DNA from: Ligula intestinalis
Lineage: Eukaryota > Platyhelminthes > Cestoda > Diphyllobothriidea > Diphyllobothriidae
Assembly (NCBI GenBank): GCA_036362985.1
Contig: JAYGXS010000002.1
Span: 84,205,927-84,269,926, forward strand
Length of the DNA stretch: 64,000 bases
Reading direction: 5' to 3'
Shown: positions 11,249 through 22,959 of the stretch, piece by piece
Layout: each line of letters begins with the position of its first letter
Position numbering within the stretch: the first letter of the stretch is position 1
Notes under the pieces: generated by a model
Databases searched by the model: none
The model's input: the letters and a program-made list of their open reading frames with translations, nothing else
Told to the model about the DNA's origin: nothing
Translations under genes and position numbers: made by a program

Positions 11249-13060
11249 GTCATCCACACGAACGGTTCGAGGTGAATGCGCACTAACATGTCCACAGTAT
11301 ACTCTTCGTTTTGGATTTGAGCTTCATTATTAAGAACTCGTGATTAACTTTAGATCAAGGATACAACTAAAATAATTCGTAGGCCGAGCTATAGCCTACT
11401 AAACTTATTCCCATATTGAGTTAGGATTCATCGTATTAGGTTGTAGACTTAGCACATGTCTGCATCTTGCAGAGGTTTCCGGCGTCCTGCATTCACATTC
11501 AAGGTGTAAGTAGCGATTCTCTGCAGCTATCTTAACTTAATCCTGCGGATTATCAACGAGTAATGGCTCGAAGAGTTCTGCAGTCTCCGGCGGAGTCACA
11601 GCATTGATGGATAACGGAGTATGCTTATAGCGGCCTACAGCTTCGATATCCCAAGGTACTTCTGAGTCCAAAGGCTCATCAAAAATCCAATGGTGAAATA
11701 TAAACCAGCGCTTGGTAATGCCGGTTTACAGTCCCAAGTACCGAGGGACATCTACTCAGTTGATAGTTAACACAAATATAAAGTTATCTTTTTTATCGGT
11801 AGCGCACTCTATGTTTGTGATGGAAAAAAATTTCTTTATCAACCAGAAGACAAAATCCGGACAGGACAAGGTTTGATGATCGAGAAACCATGTAAATTGA
11901 TTCAAAAATTGTAATATGAAAAAAGAGAGCAGTTTAGAATTCAAAAACCACGATTACAGACGGCTGACTACTACTGTGTTCTAGTTTCAGGTAATCATAA
12001 CTGGTTGGTCGCCAGCTGAAAATACTTCCATCACCAAGTTCTGACGAGGTCGGCTACGACTGACAAGCAAAAGAAGTGCCGACCTTCCCAATGCATGTTG
12101 GAACAAAGAACATGTCGAGAATTAGAAGATGGATTTAAGGATCTTGTGGTAACTGCTAAGGTTATTGTGAGAAAAATGCTTCCATTTGGACTGGCTAGAT
12201 TAGCTTTCCGAAAAAAATCGAAATCATCAAGACGAACGTCTGATCGCAATTAACTTAAGTAGTCCACGTTCCCATGCTCCAAAAATTAGCTAACAGAACA
12301 CATGAGAATCTGGGAGGTTGTTCCAAATTTCTGAGAATCCCGCGACCTGAAACTTACTCTGAAAGCCCTCTGGCGTTATTAATATGTTCACATAAACAGC
12401 AGTTGAAGGTGTCATGGATTATGTGATTTCTGATTTAGCTATTCAAGCTAAAGTGTAGGGTTATATCTTTTGTTGAATTTTCAAAGGACTAATGTTGTGA
12501 CGAACAACAGTTAGTGGATGGAATTTTAATTAATGAAGAAAAGCAACCTCCTTACGACGTGGATCACCTGAAATACAGAAAGCCTTAACCTGGCGGTTTA
12601 CATCGTATTATGATTGGTTGCGAAGACATCTAAATTCAACCTACTCTATTCAGTTAGCATGCGATTCGCAGAGATTAGGCCTTTCAAATTCATCCGTACG
12701 TTTCCTCCAAGTGACCGTAAAACCATTTATCAGAACCGTTATCTGCAAATCTACGAAACTCCAAGGATTCAAATTTGCTTAGGATTCTGTCATCAAGACT
12801 AAATGAGGTGAACAACTCAGTGCGGTATGATGTCATTTTCTCAACTTTTCTTTCTCGTGTCACCGATTTGACTACCCATAATTTGCAGTGGATGTGAAGT
12901 ACTTTATGTGCTTTGATGACATTTGAATGGACAGTGGATGTTTTAATAAATCTCGTAATGGTAAACACTTATAAAACCCAAATATACGCATCTATTTGTA
13001 TAAAAATTTACAAAGACGTTTTCTGTTGCGTTATATGTACAATACCGAATGCTCTTCATT
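11249..13060. other. no supported gene
   Basis: AT-rich sequence with short frames on both strands (for example 12031-12249 minus, 12690-12968 minus) that I do not recognise. No splice structure or repeats match elsewhere in the window. Confidence 0.35.
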
Positions 13061-13064
13061 AAAT

Positions 13065-13191
13065 TCTTTATTCATTACGGGATAAGTAGACTTTTAAAAT
13101 TAAATTCACCCAACTGTGCAAAATTTGTGGCCTCAGTGGGATTTGATCGCACAACACGATACAGTGTAGCAGCCCTGCCAGCCCCTGCCAC
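13065..13191 (-). repeat. tRNA-derived SINE copy
   Basis: On the minus strand a tRNA-like head runs from 13191 to 13127. Its ends, GTGGC and GCCAC, can pair. It has an A-box-like TGGCAGGGCTG and a B-box-like GATCAAATCCCAC. After the head the sequence GAGGCCAC...TTTTGCACAGTTGGGTGAA matches the stretch after the tRNA head of the copy at 58987 (GAGGCCGC...GTTCCACAGCTGGGTTAA). Shared head and tail make this a SINE rather than an isolated tRNA relic. The anticodon arm is degenerate. The 3' boundary is uncertain. Confidence 0.6.
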
Positions 13192-13329
13192 GGATTGGCC
13201 ATCGGGGAGTCCGGAGCTATCCGGGGCAAAGAGCCTTTATGGACGAACTAAATTTCGTGTACGAATTTTCCGATTTCTACGTCTGTTTTTTGCCAAAATA
13301 TTATCAATAACCACTTTGCTAGCACCAGC

Positions 13330-13445
13330 TCCGCTCGGCACCGTATCGTCCAGGGCTGGAGACGGGGCTTTCAACCCGCCGGTGGACTGAACTGGACGGG
13401 GCCAGGATGACGGGGATTTCAATCTGGATTGCCTCACCTCTGGAA
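13330..13445. other. GC-rich patch sharing a motif with 44.1 kb
   Basis: This locally GC-rich stretch contains GACGGGGCTTTCAACCCGC. An almost identical string (GACGGGGTTTCAACCCGC) lies in another GC-rich patch at about 44130. The shared core is short and I cannot define element ends. Confidence 0.3.
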
Positions 13446-13814
13446 AATATTTTCGCAGCGTGAGCCCCTGTTTTCTCATTTTAACATCCGATTTCAGTGT
13501 TTTATCAAAGGATAAGACGCAAAATAGTGATTATTGACATATTTTGACAATATATTAGATTCTGAAAAAACTTTTACAGCAAAATTAGTTCATCCATAAA
13601 GACTCTTGGCCCCGTTCCTAGCCTTGCCAAATCCGAACTCATGTGCTGGCAGGGAGACGGACCGTCTGCGCTATTGGGACTCCCATTAATAGTGAACTCC
13701 GCGACTTGTTTCCTTGGGAATTCTGATTAAGCACAAGTTTTACTCGGTAGTTACAGCCATACTATTCTTATGGTAAATGAGAAGATTTGGAATTAAGGAT
13801 TTGTGAATTATATT

Positions 13815-14075
13815 TGTTTGCATCAGGAAAGTACAACTATACATACTTATTTTCAGAATGAAATTATTACAATGTACGCAGATAAAATGTACAAATTTGC
13901 AATAATGTTAACAGAACTTGTTCTTTTAAGGCAATAGTTAGCAGTGTTCTTCAATTGACGGTGAACAAGGCAGAGAAAAAAACTCATACACTGAAAACGT
14001 GGACAGAGTTCAATGGGCCTCCATTTTCAAAAAGTATGTTGGAGAAAAAAAAACTAGTTAGGAAAAAATTATGAG
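13815..14075 (+). repeat. dispersed AT-rich repeat, copy 1
   Basis: It aligns by eye with 19515-19795 over about 260 bp, same orientation. Shared landmarks in order are AATAATGT.A.CAGAA.TTGT, TTAGCA.TGTTCT, AAAAAAACTC.TACA.TGAAAA, TTCAA.GGGCCTCCAT.TTCAAAAAGT and GAGAAAAAAAACT. It has no coding potential. It is an unclassified dispersed repeat, perhaps the 3' tail of a non-LTR element or a non-autonomous element. Confidence 0.75.
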
Positions 14076-14244
14076 GTGTAGCTGAGGCTAATGCTACAAC
14101 AGCTGTTCAGAAAGTGGTATTGAAATGTGTGCATAGTTCACTCGTGGTCTCTAATACGCATAACATGAAATTTTGCGAAGAAACATCCGCTGACGTAGGG
14201 CCTTGATATCTCAGCAGCCAGAATGGAATTCTCATGATGGTTAG

Positions 14245-15212
14245 TAGCCATCTGGTCCATAATAACCTCTCAAAACCGTCCGCTTTTCGGTCTGGCGTTC
14301 CAATACGTCCTTGACTGGGTTCTTGTGAAGACCCAAAGTAAAGAAGTTAGATTTAAACTTGAACCCGGCACCGACTCACTGATCTCAACTACGCCGATAT
14401 TATCTCTTTACTAGCTTCAAGCCTTGGCGATCTACAGTCTACGGTGTCACAGATGAAAAAGACTGTTTGTCCATAAATATGGCGAGGACTGAATTAGTCC
14501 CGAGCTGTATCCCTGACCAGGAGAAGCACCTCTTAAGGATTTATGGCCGTCAACTTAAAGAAGTAGAGATCTTTAAATATCTTGGGGCAATGCTGCTGCT
14601 GAATGGACAGAGTAAGGAAGGAATTGTCTCCCGAATCAATACTACTCGTCGGGTTTTCCCAATCCTCTGGAAACGCCTACGGATTCGACGCGACATCTCA
14701 ATCGCCACGCAAATCAATGTGTACCATGCATCTGTCAGTTCAGTTCAGTGAGTATTGAGATTTGCGCTTGGAAGATGAGCGAAGACTGGAGGCATTTTAC
14801 CGTCATTTTCTGAGAACCATCCTTCGAGTGAAGTATGCGGACTTGGTCTCAAATAAGACTCCACACACCCTGCGACGGTAGTGTGAGGATACCTCAGGCC
14901 ATCCCAGAAAGACGACTAAGGTGGTTTGAGTTCGTTCTCTGTCATCCGTCTCAGGAGCTTTGCAACGCTGCCCTGCCCACCTGGGGGCAACAAAGAGTTG
15001 GAAAATTTAAGATTTGGCTCGATGCCGTTTGTCAAGATATGAAAGCGGTTTTTCGGACCACCACTTTCAAGTCTCCATCGCTTGAGAGTAGAATAAGTGG
15101 AACTATGCAGGTTCGCTGCCACCAGCTATAATGTGTGGAGAGGAACCATTTATGGTAACATTAAGACCGGCTGGATCACGTATGATTACGGTCATACCAA
15201 CCACAAATACTA
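14245..15212 (+). mobile_element. 5'-truncated RTE fragment (RT palm to 3' end)
   Basis: This is the same family as the full-length copy at 7721-11234, on the opposite strand and more decayed. It begins around the RT fingers (VHNNLS) and passes a damaged YADD region (about 14390, reading DLNYAD in a shifted frame). It then reads clearly from 14467 (SCIPDQEK, FKYLGAMLLLNGQS, RLRIRRDISIATQI) and from 14835 (RRLRWFEFVL, KFKIWLDAV). It ends with a 3' UTR matching that of the intact copy (GGCTGGATCA...ACCACAAATACTA). Frameshifts separate the segments. This is a typical 5'-truncated copy. Confidence 0.85.
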
Positions 15213-15339
15213 ATGTAGCGGGCCTAGGATGTCGAGGTTAGCACACACCGAAAAGCGTAATTCATTTGTGTAGGACTCCGAATTTAACATGGGACGGGGT
15301 TACTTAGTAAAAGAATGGTCATTTTAAGTCACTTATTTC

Positions 15340-16900
15340 AGGAAAGAATGCTTTAACCCTTGAGTTCTTTATTTACATCCAAAAATTGCAAAAATTTTCA
15401 ACCTTAACAATGGAGCATAATACAAATGTAGGCTTCATCTCAGTAATAGGTGTGAGCTAGCTGCAAACTGCTGCTACTGACACTATGTTCATTATATGGC
15501 ATGTAAACCAGTGATAAATATACGAGTATCTGTCACAGTTTCGCAGCAAATGAGAACCAAAATTGTATTTGAAATAAGCAACAGGATCTGAGAGAATCAT
15601 CTCGTCAGGGAATCCGTTCCACTTTCTGATGACCCTCGATGAGAAGGCGTTCCGTCGAACGTCCATATGGGTCAGCTTCTTCTGCAGTTTAAAGGGAGGC
15701 ACCGTAGATGATCCGTCCAAACTTATTCGAAGAATTCATCAAATCCTAAGGCACATTCATGGCCTCTGATAATTCGGTAGGTTTGGATGCGGGCCCCACG
15801 GATTTTCTTGTAATTGAGGGCAAATTAATCAAGTTCAGTCAATCTGTCTTCATAAGGCAGATAACTTAATTCCTTGACCATCTTCGTAACCCTCGACTGC
15901 ACTCGTTTCAGGTGCAAATAATCTTTTTTAAACCACGGAAGCCAGTCGTGGACAGCATATTCCAAGTGGGACCAAACAAACGCTCCGTACGTTTTTCTGA
16001 ATAGTTCCTTATCGATTGAGATAAATCCACGTCCAATCACAAACAGCACCTGCGTCGCGCGTTTAGCTGCCTTTAGGTACTGTGAAGGTGGTTTGAGCAA
16101 GGAGCTTATAAGAACACGAAGTCGTTCTGTTCGTCAACATCTGAAAGTGGTAGTTCATTGATGAAATAGTGAAAGTAATCATCCTCATCATTAGTCCTTC
16201 TAGTACGGAGCCTCAAAACCACACACTTACTAATGTTGAAATTCAAGAGCCAACAGGCAGACCAGCTGCGTATTCAAATGAGATTCTCTTGGAGTGCTCT
16301 CCTTACGGCGTGAGACCTGACGGCTCTCTAGTGTTGGACATCGTCAGCAAACATGATGGTGCTGCACCCAAGGTCGTTAACACAGCCATTGTCATACATT
16401 ATGGAGAGCAGTAGCCCTATGACAGAGTCTTGGGGGACGCCACTCAGAACAGATTTGGGGTTGACTTCGGGTCACCGATGCTCACAGTTTGCGATCGCTC
16501 TGAGAAAATTTGTGATATCTGCCAGCAGATTTCTCCTTATGCCAATTTCTGATTATTTATAAATAAGAGTTTATGTGAGACGCTAAAAAACACCTACTTG
16601 AAATTCATATAGATGACTTCAAGCTTACCATCTTCATCCAGTGTGCGAGTCTACTGCTCAGTCGAGAAAAATAAGCTGGAAAGACAAATTTGGTTCGTCT
16701 GAAGCCGTGTTGAACCACTGGCAGTAATATGTTCTCCTCTAGGAACTTCATTGTCGCCTTCTTAATTATCGTATCCGTCATCCAACAGCAAGTACACGTT
16801 AGACTGACGGGCCCCTGCTTTGAACAAAAAACCAGTATTTTTTTTGTTGAAACTGCTTCTTTGCGCGTAGAGAAGTAACACAGCAAAATAGTGGGCGTTC
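15340..16900 (-). mobile_element. degenerate CR1/jockey-like RT fragment
   Basis: The minus strand carries, in order, KFLEENILLPVVQHGFRR (about 16740), a broken finger/palm region and SGVPQDSVIG. These are followed by an intact-looking FADD near 16337-16354, LNFNISKCVVLR, and the C-terminal connection (FVWSHLEYAVHDWLPWFKK, RVTKMVKELSYLPYEDRL). It ends with RNAFSSRVIRKWNGFPDEM at about 15640. These are the usual landmarks of a CR1 ORF2 C-terminal half. Several stops and frameshifts break it. No endonuclease is present, so it is 5' truncated near 16900. It resembles the copy at 46270-49080 more than the one at 19980-24560. Confidence 0.82.
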
Positions 16901-17246
16901 GTTGTCCAGGATAGTTATTTCTTTAATCGCCAGGCATTGTCTTACAACCTGAAATTCATCATTTCAGTTATACAACACGCAGGGCGGGTAACAAACTTTA
17001 AATAATCGAAAGGGATGGGTAGAAAAGATAAGAGGATGTCAGCGAACTAATACAATGGAGTAAAAAAGATCATGGGGAAAGAAAGGCGGCAGATCTGAAG
17101 TTGGTTTAGTAGAGTTGGTAGGATCATCGATGGTGACTAGGAAACCGTGAAAGTCTGTAACGGTGGGCCTTCGATTCTCGGCGTGACTCATGAAGGGGGT
17201 TGTTTTGAAGTGGTTAATCAAAGTGCGTATTTTTTTATCTTTTCAG

Positions 17247-17421
17247 GCGAGAAAGCCGCGGAGTCAACGCAGGAGGTGAAGATTGCGCCCAAGAAGTCTT
17301 CGGATTTAATGAGCCCCCCCCCCATCGACCCATTTGTTCTCTACCATCCCTCGTTGACTTTCGTTTCTTTGTTCTACACTTTTTTATACTCGTTTCCTCT
17401 TTTCTTGTTCTACTTGTAATA
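17247..17421 (+). other. possible terminal exon with poly(A) signal
   Basis: A strong acceptor-like sequence (TTTTTTATCTTTTCAG) ends at 17246. The following frame is open to TAA at 17417-17419, reading EKAAESTQEVKIAPKKSSD before low-complexity residues. AATAAA sits at 17418-17423. It also contains a C10 run. I do not recognise the peptide, and the upstream exon is not identifiable. It could be chance. Confidence 0.25.
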
Positions 17422-17458
17422 AACTTCCGTTCCCTCCCTTACTTCGGTCGTCTTACGT

Positions 17459-17617
17459 ATGTCTGGAGGCGAAGTGGAGAGAATGGCTGAACCAGTTGTT
17501 AAGATTATCCTGAGTGAACATGTAGCTAACAAGAGAGAGCCCGATTTAGGATCACAAGAGTTCCACTCCATGGAGAGTCTTAAGCAGGAATCTAGCAAGG
17601 CTGCTACAAGTCAGTAA
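17459..17617 (+). CDS. unrecognised 52-codon ORF
   Basis: ATG at 17459 and TAA at 17615-17617 enclose 52 codons, starting MSGGEVERMAEPVVKIILSE. The composition is ordinary protein-like. The end overlaps a good donor (TCA|GTAAGA), so this could be a first coding exon instead of a whole ORF. It sits 36 bp after the AATAAA of the preceding possible exon and 145 bp before the CR1 ORF1 below, so it may also belong to that element's 5' region. Function unknown. Confidence 0.25.
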   Translation: MSGGEVERMAEPVVKIILSEHVANKREPDLGSQEFHSMESLKQESSKAATSQ

Positions 17618-17761
17618 GACCTTCACCGCGGTTGGTTCAAATTTTGAGACAACGTGGAAGATTTCTATGAATCGATTTATTTACAAGAAGAAAGGCTTTT
17701 AGTCTTTGTATTCATGATAAAAATCTTCTTTATTAGATCTTTTTAATTTGGAATCCATTTA

Positions 17762-19500
17762 TTGCGCAAAATGACGAATTCTACTAAATGCCCTCAATGC
17801 AACTGCAATGTCTCACGTCGGACGAAAGCCGTCCAGTTCCAGGGCTTTTTCGGCTGGTTCCAAATTGTTTGTTTAGCTGTGACGCCAAACAGTACGAAGT
17901 TTTCAAAGAATTTGATGTTTACTGCTTCTTTATCTATTGTTAGCCATGTAGAATCCAATCTGCACTCCATCTTTGTTCTATCCATGCCAGCACAATTGAA
18001 GCAGTTGTGGACGAGGAAACAGTTCTACCTATTATAGCACCTTCAGCTGCAGATTCTGCATCTCCAGATTCTGTTGGCCGGGGTGAAACCACATGTTCCT
18101 CTTCGCCTTTTATTCCAGTAACCAAAAAAGCTCATGAGGTCTAGACGAAAGAGAGCAACCAACCTGCCCACGCCTGTTCTTGCCCCCAACACGATTCCGA
18201 AGCAGACCCCATCAACTAGTGTGCCGAAGCACACGAACCCCCCGGTTGTTGCTGCAGCTCCCACATCTGTGTCGATGAAACGACCAACTGCTGAAGTGAG
18301 ACAACGTGACAGGTGTCTGATCATGTTCAACGTTCCTGAAGCAACAGAAGGCGATGCCATCTCTCGATTAAACTTTGACAAAGTTGCGATCGATCCCATT
18401 TTTCAATGGCTGTTGGAGAATGCTGGTGAGGAAATCGTGGTTAACCAAATGATTTGACTCGGTGCCAAATCAGAAAGCCGCCCACGTCCACTGAAGCTCA
18501 TATTCGAGTCATCTGTGATTGCTAAAAAATGCTGTCAAGATGTTATGAGCTCAAGGCCCTACCAGTATCAGTAAAACCCGACCTCTCACCCGAAGAACGG
18601 GAAAAACGCCACACGGCCATCCAAGAGCTAAAGCGTCGGACACTCACCGGCAAAACGGACCTGATAATCCGAAATTTTCGGGTTATGAGGAGATGCCGTC
18701 TCCTCACTGCACTATTGATCGTGAGGTTGTTAGACAACTTAGTCGAACAGCCACCCCAATCGGTTTACTCAATGCCAGAAGCTCGCGTCCCAAGCTCGCC
18801 GAGCTCTCCCAGTGGGTGAGCAACCAAAGGCCATTCTTCTTTGGAATTAAGGAAACTTGGCTCCATCCTGATATTGGTGATGCTGAAGTTCACATTCCTG
18901 GTTACAACGTTTACCGAACTGATAGAGCCGGTGCTGCGTATGGCGGGGTCGCATTGTACGTGAGACAGGACCTCCAAAGCAAGGTTATCCGAAGCCTTGG
19001 AGGTGAAGGCCTCGTTGAACAACTCTGGGTGTCAGTCTCCAGCTCCCGCGAATCACTTGTAATGGTGGGTGTTGTGTACAGGATTCCTAGCACTACGTCT
19101 CTGGCCTGGCTCAACAAGTTCGCTGAATACGCATCATCTTCTCATGTTTGTATTTTGGGCGACTTTAACCTGCCTTCGGTTAATTGGTTAATGGCACCCC
19201 CAGTATCCACATCTCCAAACTGTCTAAACAACGCTTTTCTTGATGTTATTTCGGTCAATGGTCTTGTGCAACCTACGCGGATATTAGCTTCTTCGTCGTC
19301 GTGTTTGGATTTAATCTTAACTAACCAGCATGATGAAATTTCGAATGTCACCATCTCGAACCCACTGGCCACTGGTGATCATTGCATCGTTTCCGCGCAC
19401 CATCTGCTTTCACGACCAACAGTTAGACCCCGGAGACCACCACGGCCAAATGTTTGGCGTACGCACGTTAACGGCATGCGTCAAGCTGCTCCACTTTTAA
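17762..19500 (+). mobile_element. CR1/jockey-like element, ORF1 and endonuclease only
   Basis: This is the 5' half of a non-LTR element. ORF1 starts around 17770 with a decayed zinc finger (CPQCNCNVSRRTKAVQ; the next Cys positions are Phe and Trp), and a Pro-rich linker follows (18134-18457). ORF2 begins near 18693 and carries an APE endonuclease: IGLLNARS, GIKETWL, YGGVALYVR, GVVYRIPS, ILGDFNLPSVNW, LDLILTN and GDHCIV. The last is SDH in active enzymes, so Ser is replaced by Gly next to the catalytic Asp-His. The RT is missing: homology stops near 19490 where the AT-rich dispersed repeat begins. Frames shift several times in ORF1. Loss of the 3' half suggests interruption or deletion, since 5' truncation is the usual defect. 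Confidence 0.85.
18693..19500 (+). pseudogene. APE-type endonuclease domain of CR1 ORF2
   Basis: About 265 codons encode an endonuclease/exonuclease/phosphatase fold. Visible motifs are N in LNARS, E in IKETW, the GDFN metal/DNA-binding motif, LDLILTN, and DH in TGDHCIV. It would nick target DNA for target-primed reverse transcription. The TETWL consensus is KETWL here and SDH is GDH. The frame is open across the whole domain, then runs about 20 codons into unrelated AT-rich sequence to a stop at 19568. Confidence 0.85.
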
Positions 19501-19514
19501 AATTTAGAATTTAT

Positions 19515-19795
19515 ATTTTTCAGCACTGGAACGGCACTATCGATACAAAGTTAATTTCGAAAAAATAAAAATTCAAAAAATAATTTGACAATATGTGCAA
19601 GTAAACGTAGAAAGTCGTAATAATGTCAGCAGAAATTGTCCTTTTGGGGCAACATTTAGCAATGTTCTGCAGGTAATTTTGAACTAAAAACGAAAACTTA
19701 TGGCAGTTAAAAAAACTCTTACAGTGAAAATTGAGACAGTGTTCAACGGGCCTCCATGTTCAAAAAGTGTGCAAGAGAAAAAAAACTGCTTAGGA
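19515..19795 (+). repeat. dispersed AT-rich repeat, copy 2
   Basis: Second copy of the repeat at 13815-14075, in the same orientation. Its left end coincides, within my resolution, with the point where the CR1 endonuclease frame loses homology. It may therefore be the element whose insertion or recombination removed the RT half. Confidence 0.72.
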
Positions 19796-19986
19796 AGATA
19801 GTAGTAGGAAAATAGTAGTAGAGCAGAAATAGGTGTGGGTGGTCTGATGAAGGTGAGTATTCAACGAAACTGCAGCATTTTAGACTGAGTACTTCCGCTT
19901 AGCTTCGGTTGATTCAGTGGTGGTTAATGGAAACATCTAGGTTCTCGGGGGATACGAGGCAGAGAGAATAGTTTCAAGCGGATCTC

Positions 19987-22911
19987 CTAAATTCCCGATG
20001 GTCCTTTCTCGGGGTCATGGAGAAAGCTGCTCGGAAAAGATGAGGAGAATAGAAGGTTAATAGAATCAGTGTTAAGATAAATGTACAGTCTCTGTTTGAA
20101 AGCAGACAGTCTAGTTAACGACCTAATTTCGATTGGCAAGTTATTCCAAAGAAAGCTATATCTGGAAGCAAAAAACCAAGAGCGTTTAAATGAGGAAGAT
20201 GCAGGAGGGGGTATAACAAGTGCCGAGTTTCTTAGGTTGTAGGGACGGCTGACGGGGGTAATGACAGAAGTCCTGGGTAAATTTGTGCTATTATTAAGCC
20301 GAAAAAGGAGACAAAAGCCTGCTTCCAATCTCCTGACCCAAAGGGACCTTAGTTTTGTTAATTGACATCTATTTGAGTAGCAAGTATTAGAAGCTGTCGG
20401 ATACAGCAGTTTTGGTGTGAAATTTTTTTGAATTTGTTCTTTTTTTGAACGGCTACCTTCATTCATGAGACCGAAAAAGGGGCAACAGTCTTCTAAGATG
20501 GGGAGCACGAACATACGATAAAGTCTTAATTTTATTTCAGGAAGATAGAAATTATAAGAAATAAAGCCGCAAATCTCTGCGGCTTTGGCTGTAATTCTAT
20601 CGGCGTGAGGAGAAAGGTCTAATTTATTGGTGTAGCTTAATCCTAGGTCCTTGATACTGGAACATTCAGTCATTGGGTAACCTTGAAAAATAACAGGTTG
20701 TGGCAGCCTTTTAGGCCCAAAGCACATGTATCGGCACTTAGAAGGTGAGAACTCCATCTGCCATGTTGAGCTCCACGCCGAAAGAGCGTGCAGATCAGAA
20801 TGAATTTGTTCTAATCATCTCGCGGCCGTAGAGTTAGAGAAGGAGTAAACACACTTGAGATAATCTGCATAAATATAAGATTGGGAGTGTTAAACACTCA
20901 ATGAGATATCATTTATGCAAAGCAAAAAGAGCAGAGGACCTAGCACGGTACCTTGAAGGACACCACTCAAAATTGCGGTAGGATTAGAGTATGAGGATTC
21001 CACTAAAACCTTTTGTTGTCGATTTGAAAGATGAGATCTGATGAAGTCAGTAAGAGGACTACGAAATCCTATAGCCTTTAGTTTGGCTAGGAGCCTCCTG
21101 TGAGGAAATTTATCAAATGCTTTATTTAGGTCAAAATAGATAACTACCACAGATAGATAATCATTACGGAGCGGAGTAAGTAGATTTAGAAAAGACATGT
21201 GGCATGTTTCACAAGATCGGTCCGGTAAAAAGCCATGCTGTGAGGAGCTGAGAATGTTATTGTTTATGCAGAAATCTGTAATTTTTTGGCAATTAGTTTT
21301 TCAAAAAGTTGAGCCAGAGAGGGCGTTTTATGAACACCGCGATAATTGTGAATATTTGATCGGGAACCAGATTTAAATACAGGAATTATCATAGAAGTTT
21401 TCCAGTAGTTCGGGAAAAAGCCATTCTCAAGAAACACTGAAAATAACTTACTCAGTAAGGGTGGGAAATCTCTTAATTATTTGATGAGTGAGTTTGGAAT
21501 GTTATCAGTTCCTACCGAATGTGAATTTTTAAGACGACTTATTTCTTTTTAAATACAAGCGAGTGATAAATAAAAGGTACTGAGATTTGAATAACACATC
21601 AGGGGAATTAAAGGAGTGGGGCTAGTTTCGATGGTAAAGAACTTGGCGAAAAATGAATTAAGCAATGCTGCTTTCTCCAAATCCTCTGTAACAAAATGAT
21701 TGTTGCCATTGAGTAAGGGTGGAATGACTTTCTGAAGCTTAGCCGACGACCGAAGACGGAAGACTTGAGCAACTGATCTGGAAGAATTCGCATCACTTAA
21801 TGCTGTGGCCTCTCTACGCCTATCTCGTGCAAGCCTTATTTTAAGCACCAATTCAAATATTTGCGCTATTCTTAAGTGAACTGATAAAGAGCTATTAGAC
21901 GTATCCTTAAGTTGTTTTTGCAATTTCTTAAGTCTATTTTGGAGAAAATGTGGCACAGTAGAAGAAGCTGAATTTGATTTAAAAATCTTAAGTGGGGTAA
22001 GAGCCTGAATATTTTCTGCAAGGTTTTGCAATAGATCCTGGAAGAAATAGGGATCGTTAGTTGAAAATATGCTATGCCAATCTAGGGTACTTACGAAATT
22101 ATTTACTAATTCATGGTTCACGTTACCAAAGTCGAGGTTATTGCATTTTAAATCGGGCATTTTAGAAAGAGAGACTGGAAAAACAACAGTGAATTAAGGC
22201 ATGGTCACTTGTGAAAATATCACGATGAAAATTCATAAAAAGAGGGTGGACATCGTTTGTAAAAATTAAATCTAATATGTAGTCATTTCTGGTCACTGAA
22301 CTAACAAATTGTGACATGTTTGAAACGTTAATAGTGTCAACCAATTTCTGAAATCTTGGTGGACAGGTATTTGCATGCCAGTCAATGTCTGGCAGATTAA
22401 AATCACCTACAATTATTCTGACATCGAATTGAGTCTCTGCAACTTTTTCAAACATTTCACACAGCTGCATTACATTATTTGAATTACAGGGAGGATTGTA
22501 GACACACCCAATTATCGCTTTTTTATTGTGTGTCAGGATGACTGAAATAAGAGAAAAATTTCCAGAAAATGACGAAATGCTCAGGTGATACGGGAAATGT
22601 ACAAAGGATGACTTAATATAAAGAAGGGAACCACCGCCACGCTTTTCAATGCGATCTTGTCTGTAAAAACTATAATTATCTATGGCGAGTGTCGAGTCAG
22701 AAATAAGAGAGTGTGTCCAAGATTCAGTGACACAGAGCACATCTGGATCAAACTCAAATGCTACTGTTTTAAGTTCTGTCATCTTATTAACCACTGATCT
22801 CGCATTGAGTGAGACTATACTGAGCGTATCCTTCAGATTCAGGTTACGCTCGTCAGTACTTATAAAAAGGAAAACTTGGTGGCGGAAAGGGAAACGGCAT
22901 GGGAGAAACAA
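19987..22911 (-). pseudogene. CR1 ORF2: endonuclease and reverse transcriptase, interrupted
   Basis: The endonuclease (22911-22162) shows SLNARSVVNK, CVTESWTHS, GGGSLLYIK, GCVYNPPC, IIVGDFNLPDIDW, ILDLIFTND and SDHALIH, all with catalytic residues in place. The linker runs 22160-21549. RT continues near 21400 (NYRGVHKTPSLAQLFEKL) and 21198-20890 (YFDLNKAFDKFPHRRLL, SGVLQGTVLGPLLFLL). The active site reads YIYADYLK at 20860-20871, with the second catalytic Asp changed to Tyr and a stop just before it. The C-terminal part is open from 20757 to 19987 (FSPSKCRYMCFGP, IKDLGLSYTNK, CQLTKLRSLWVRRLEAG, YSFLWNNLP). Confidence 0.9.
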
Positions 22912-22959
22912 AAGGTGGAAAGCAAACTGGCCCTGATCTACAGTTTGTCAAGTAATTAT

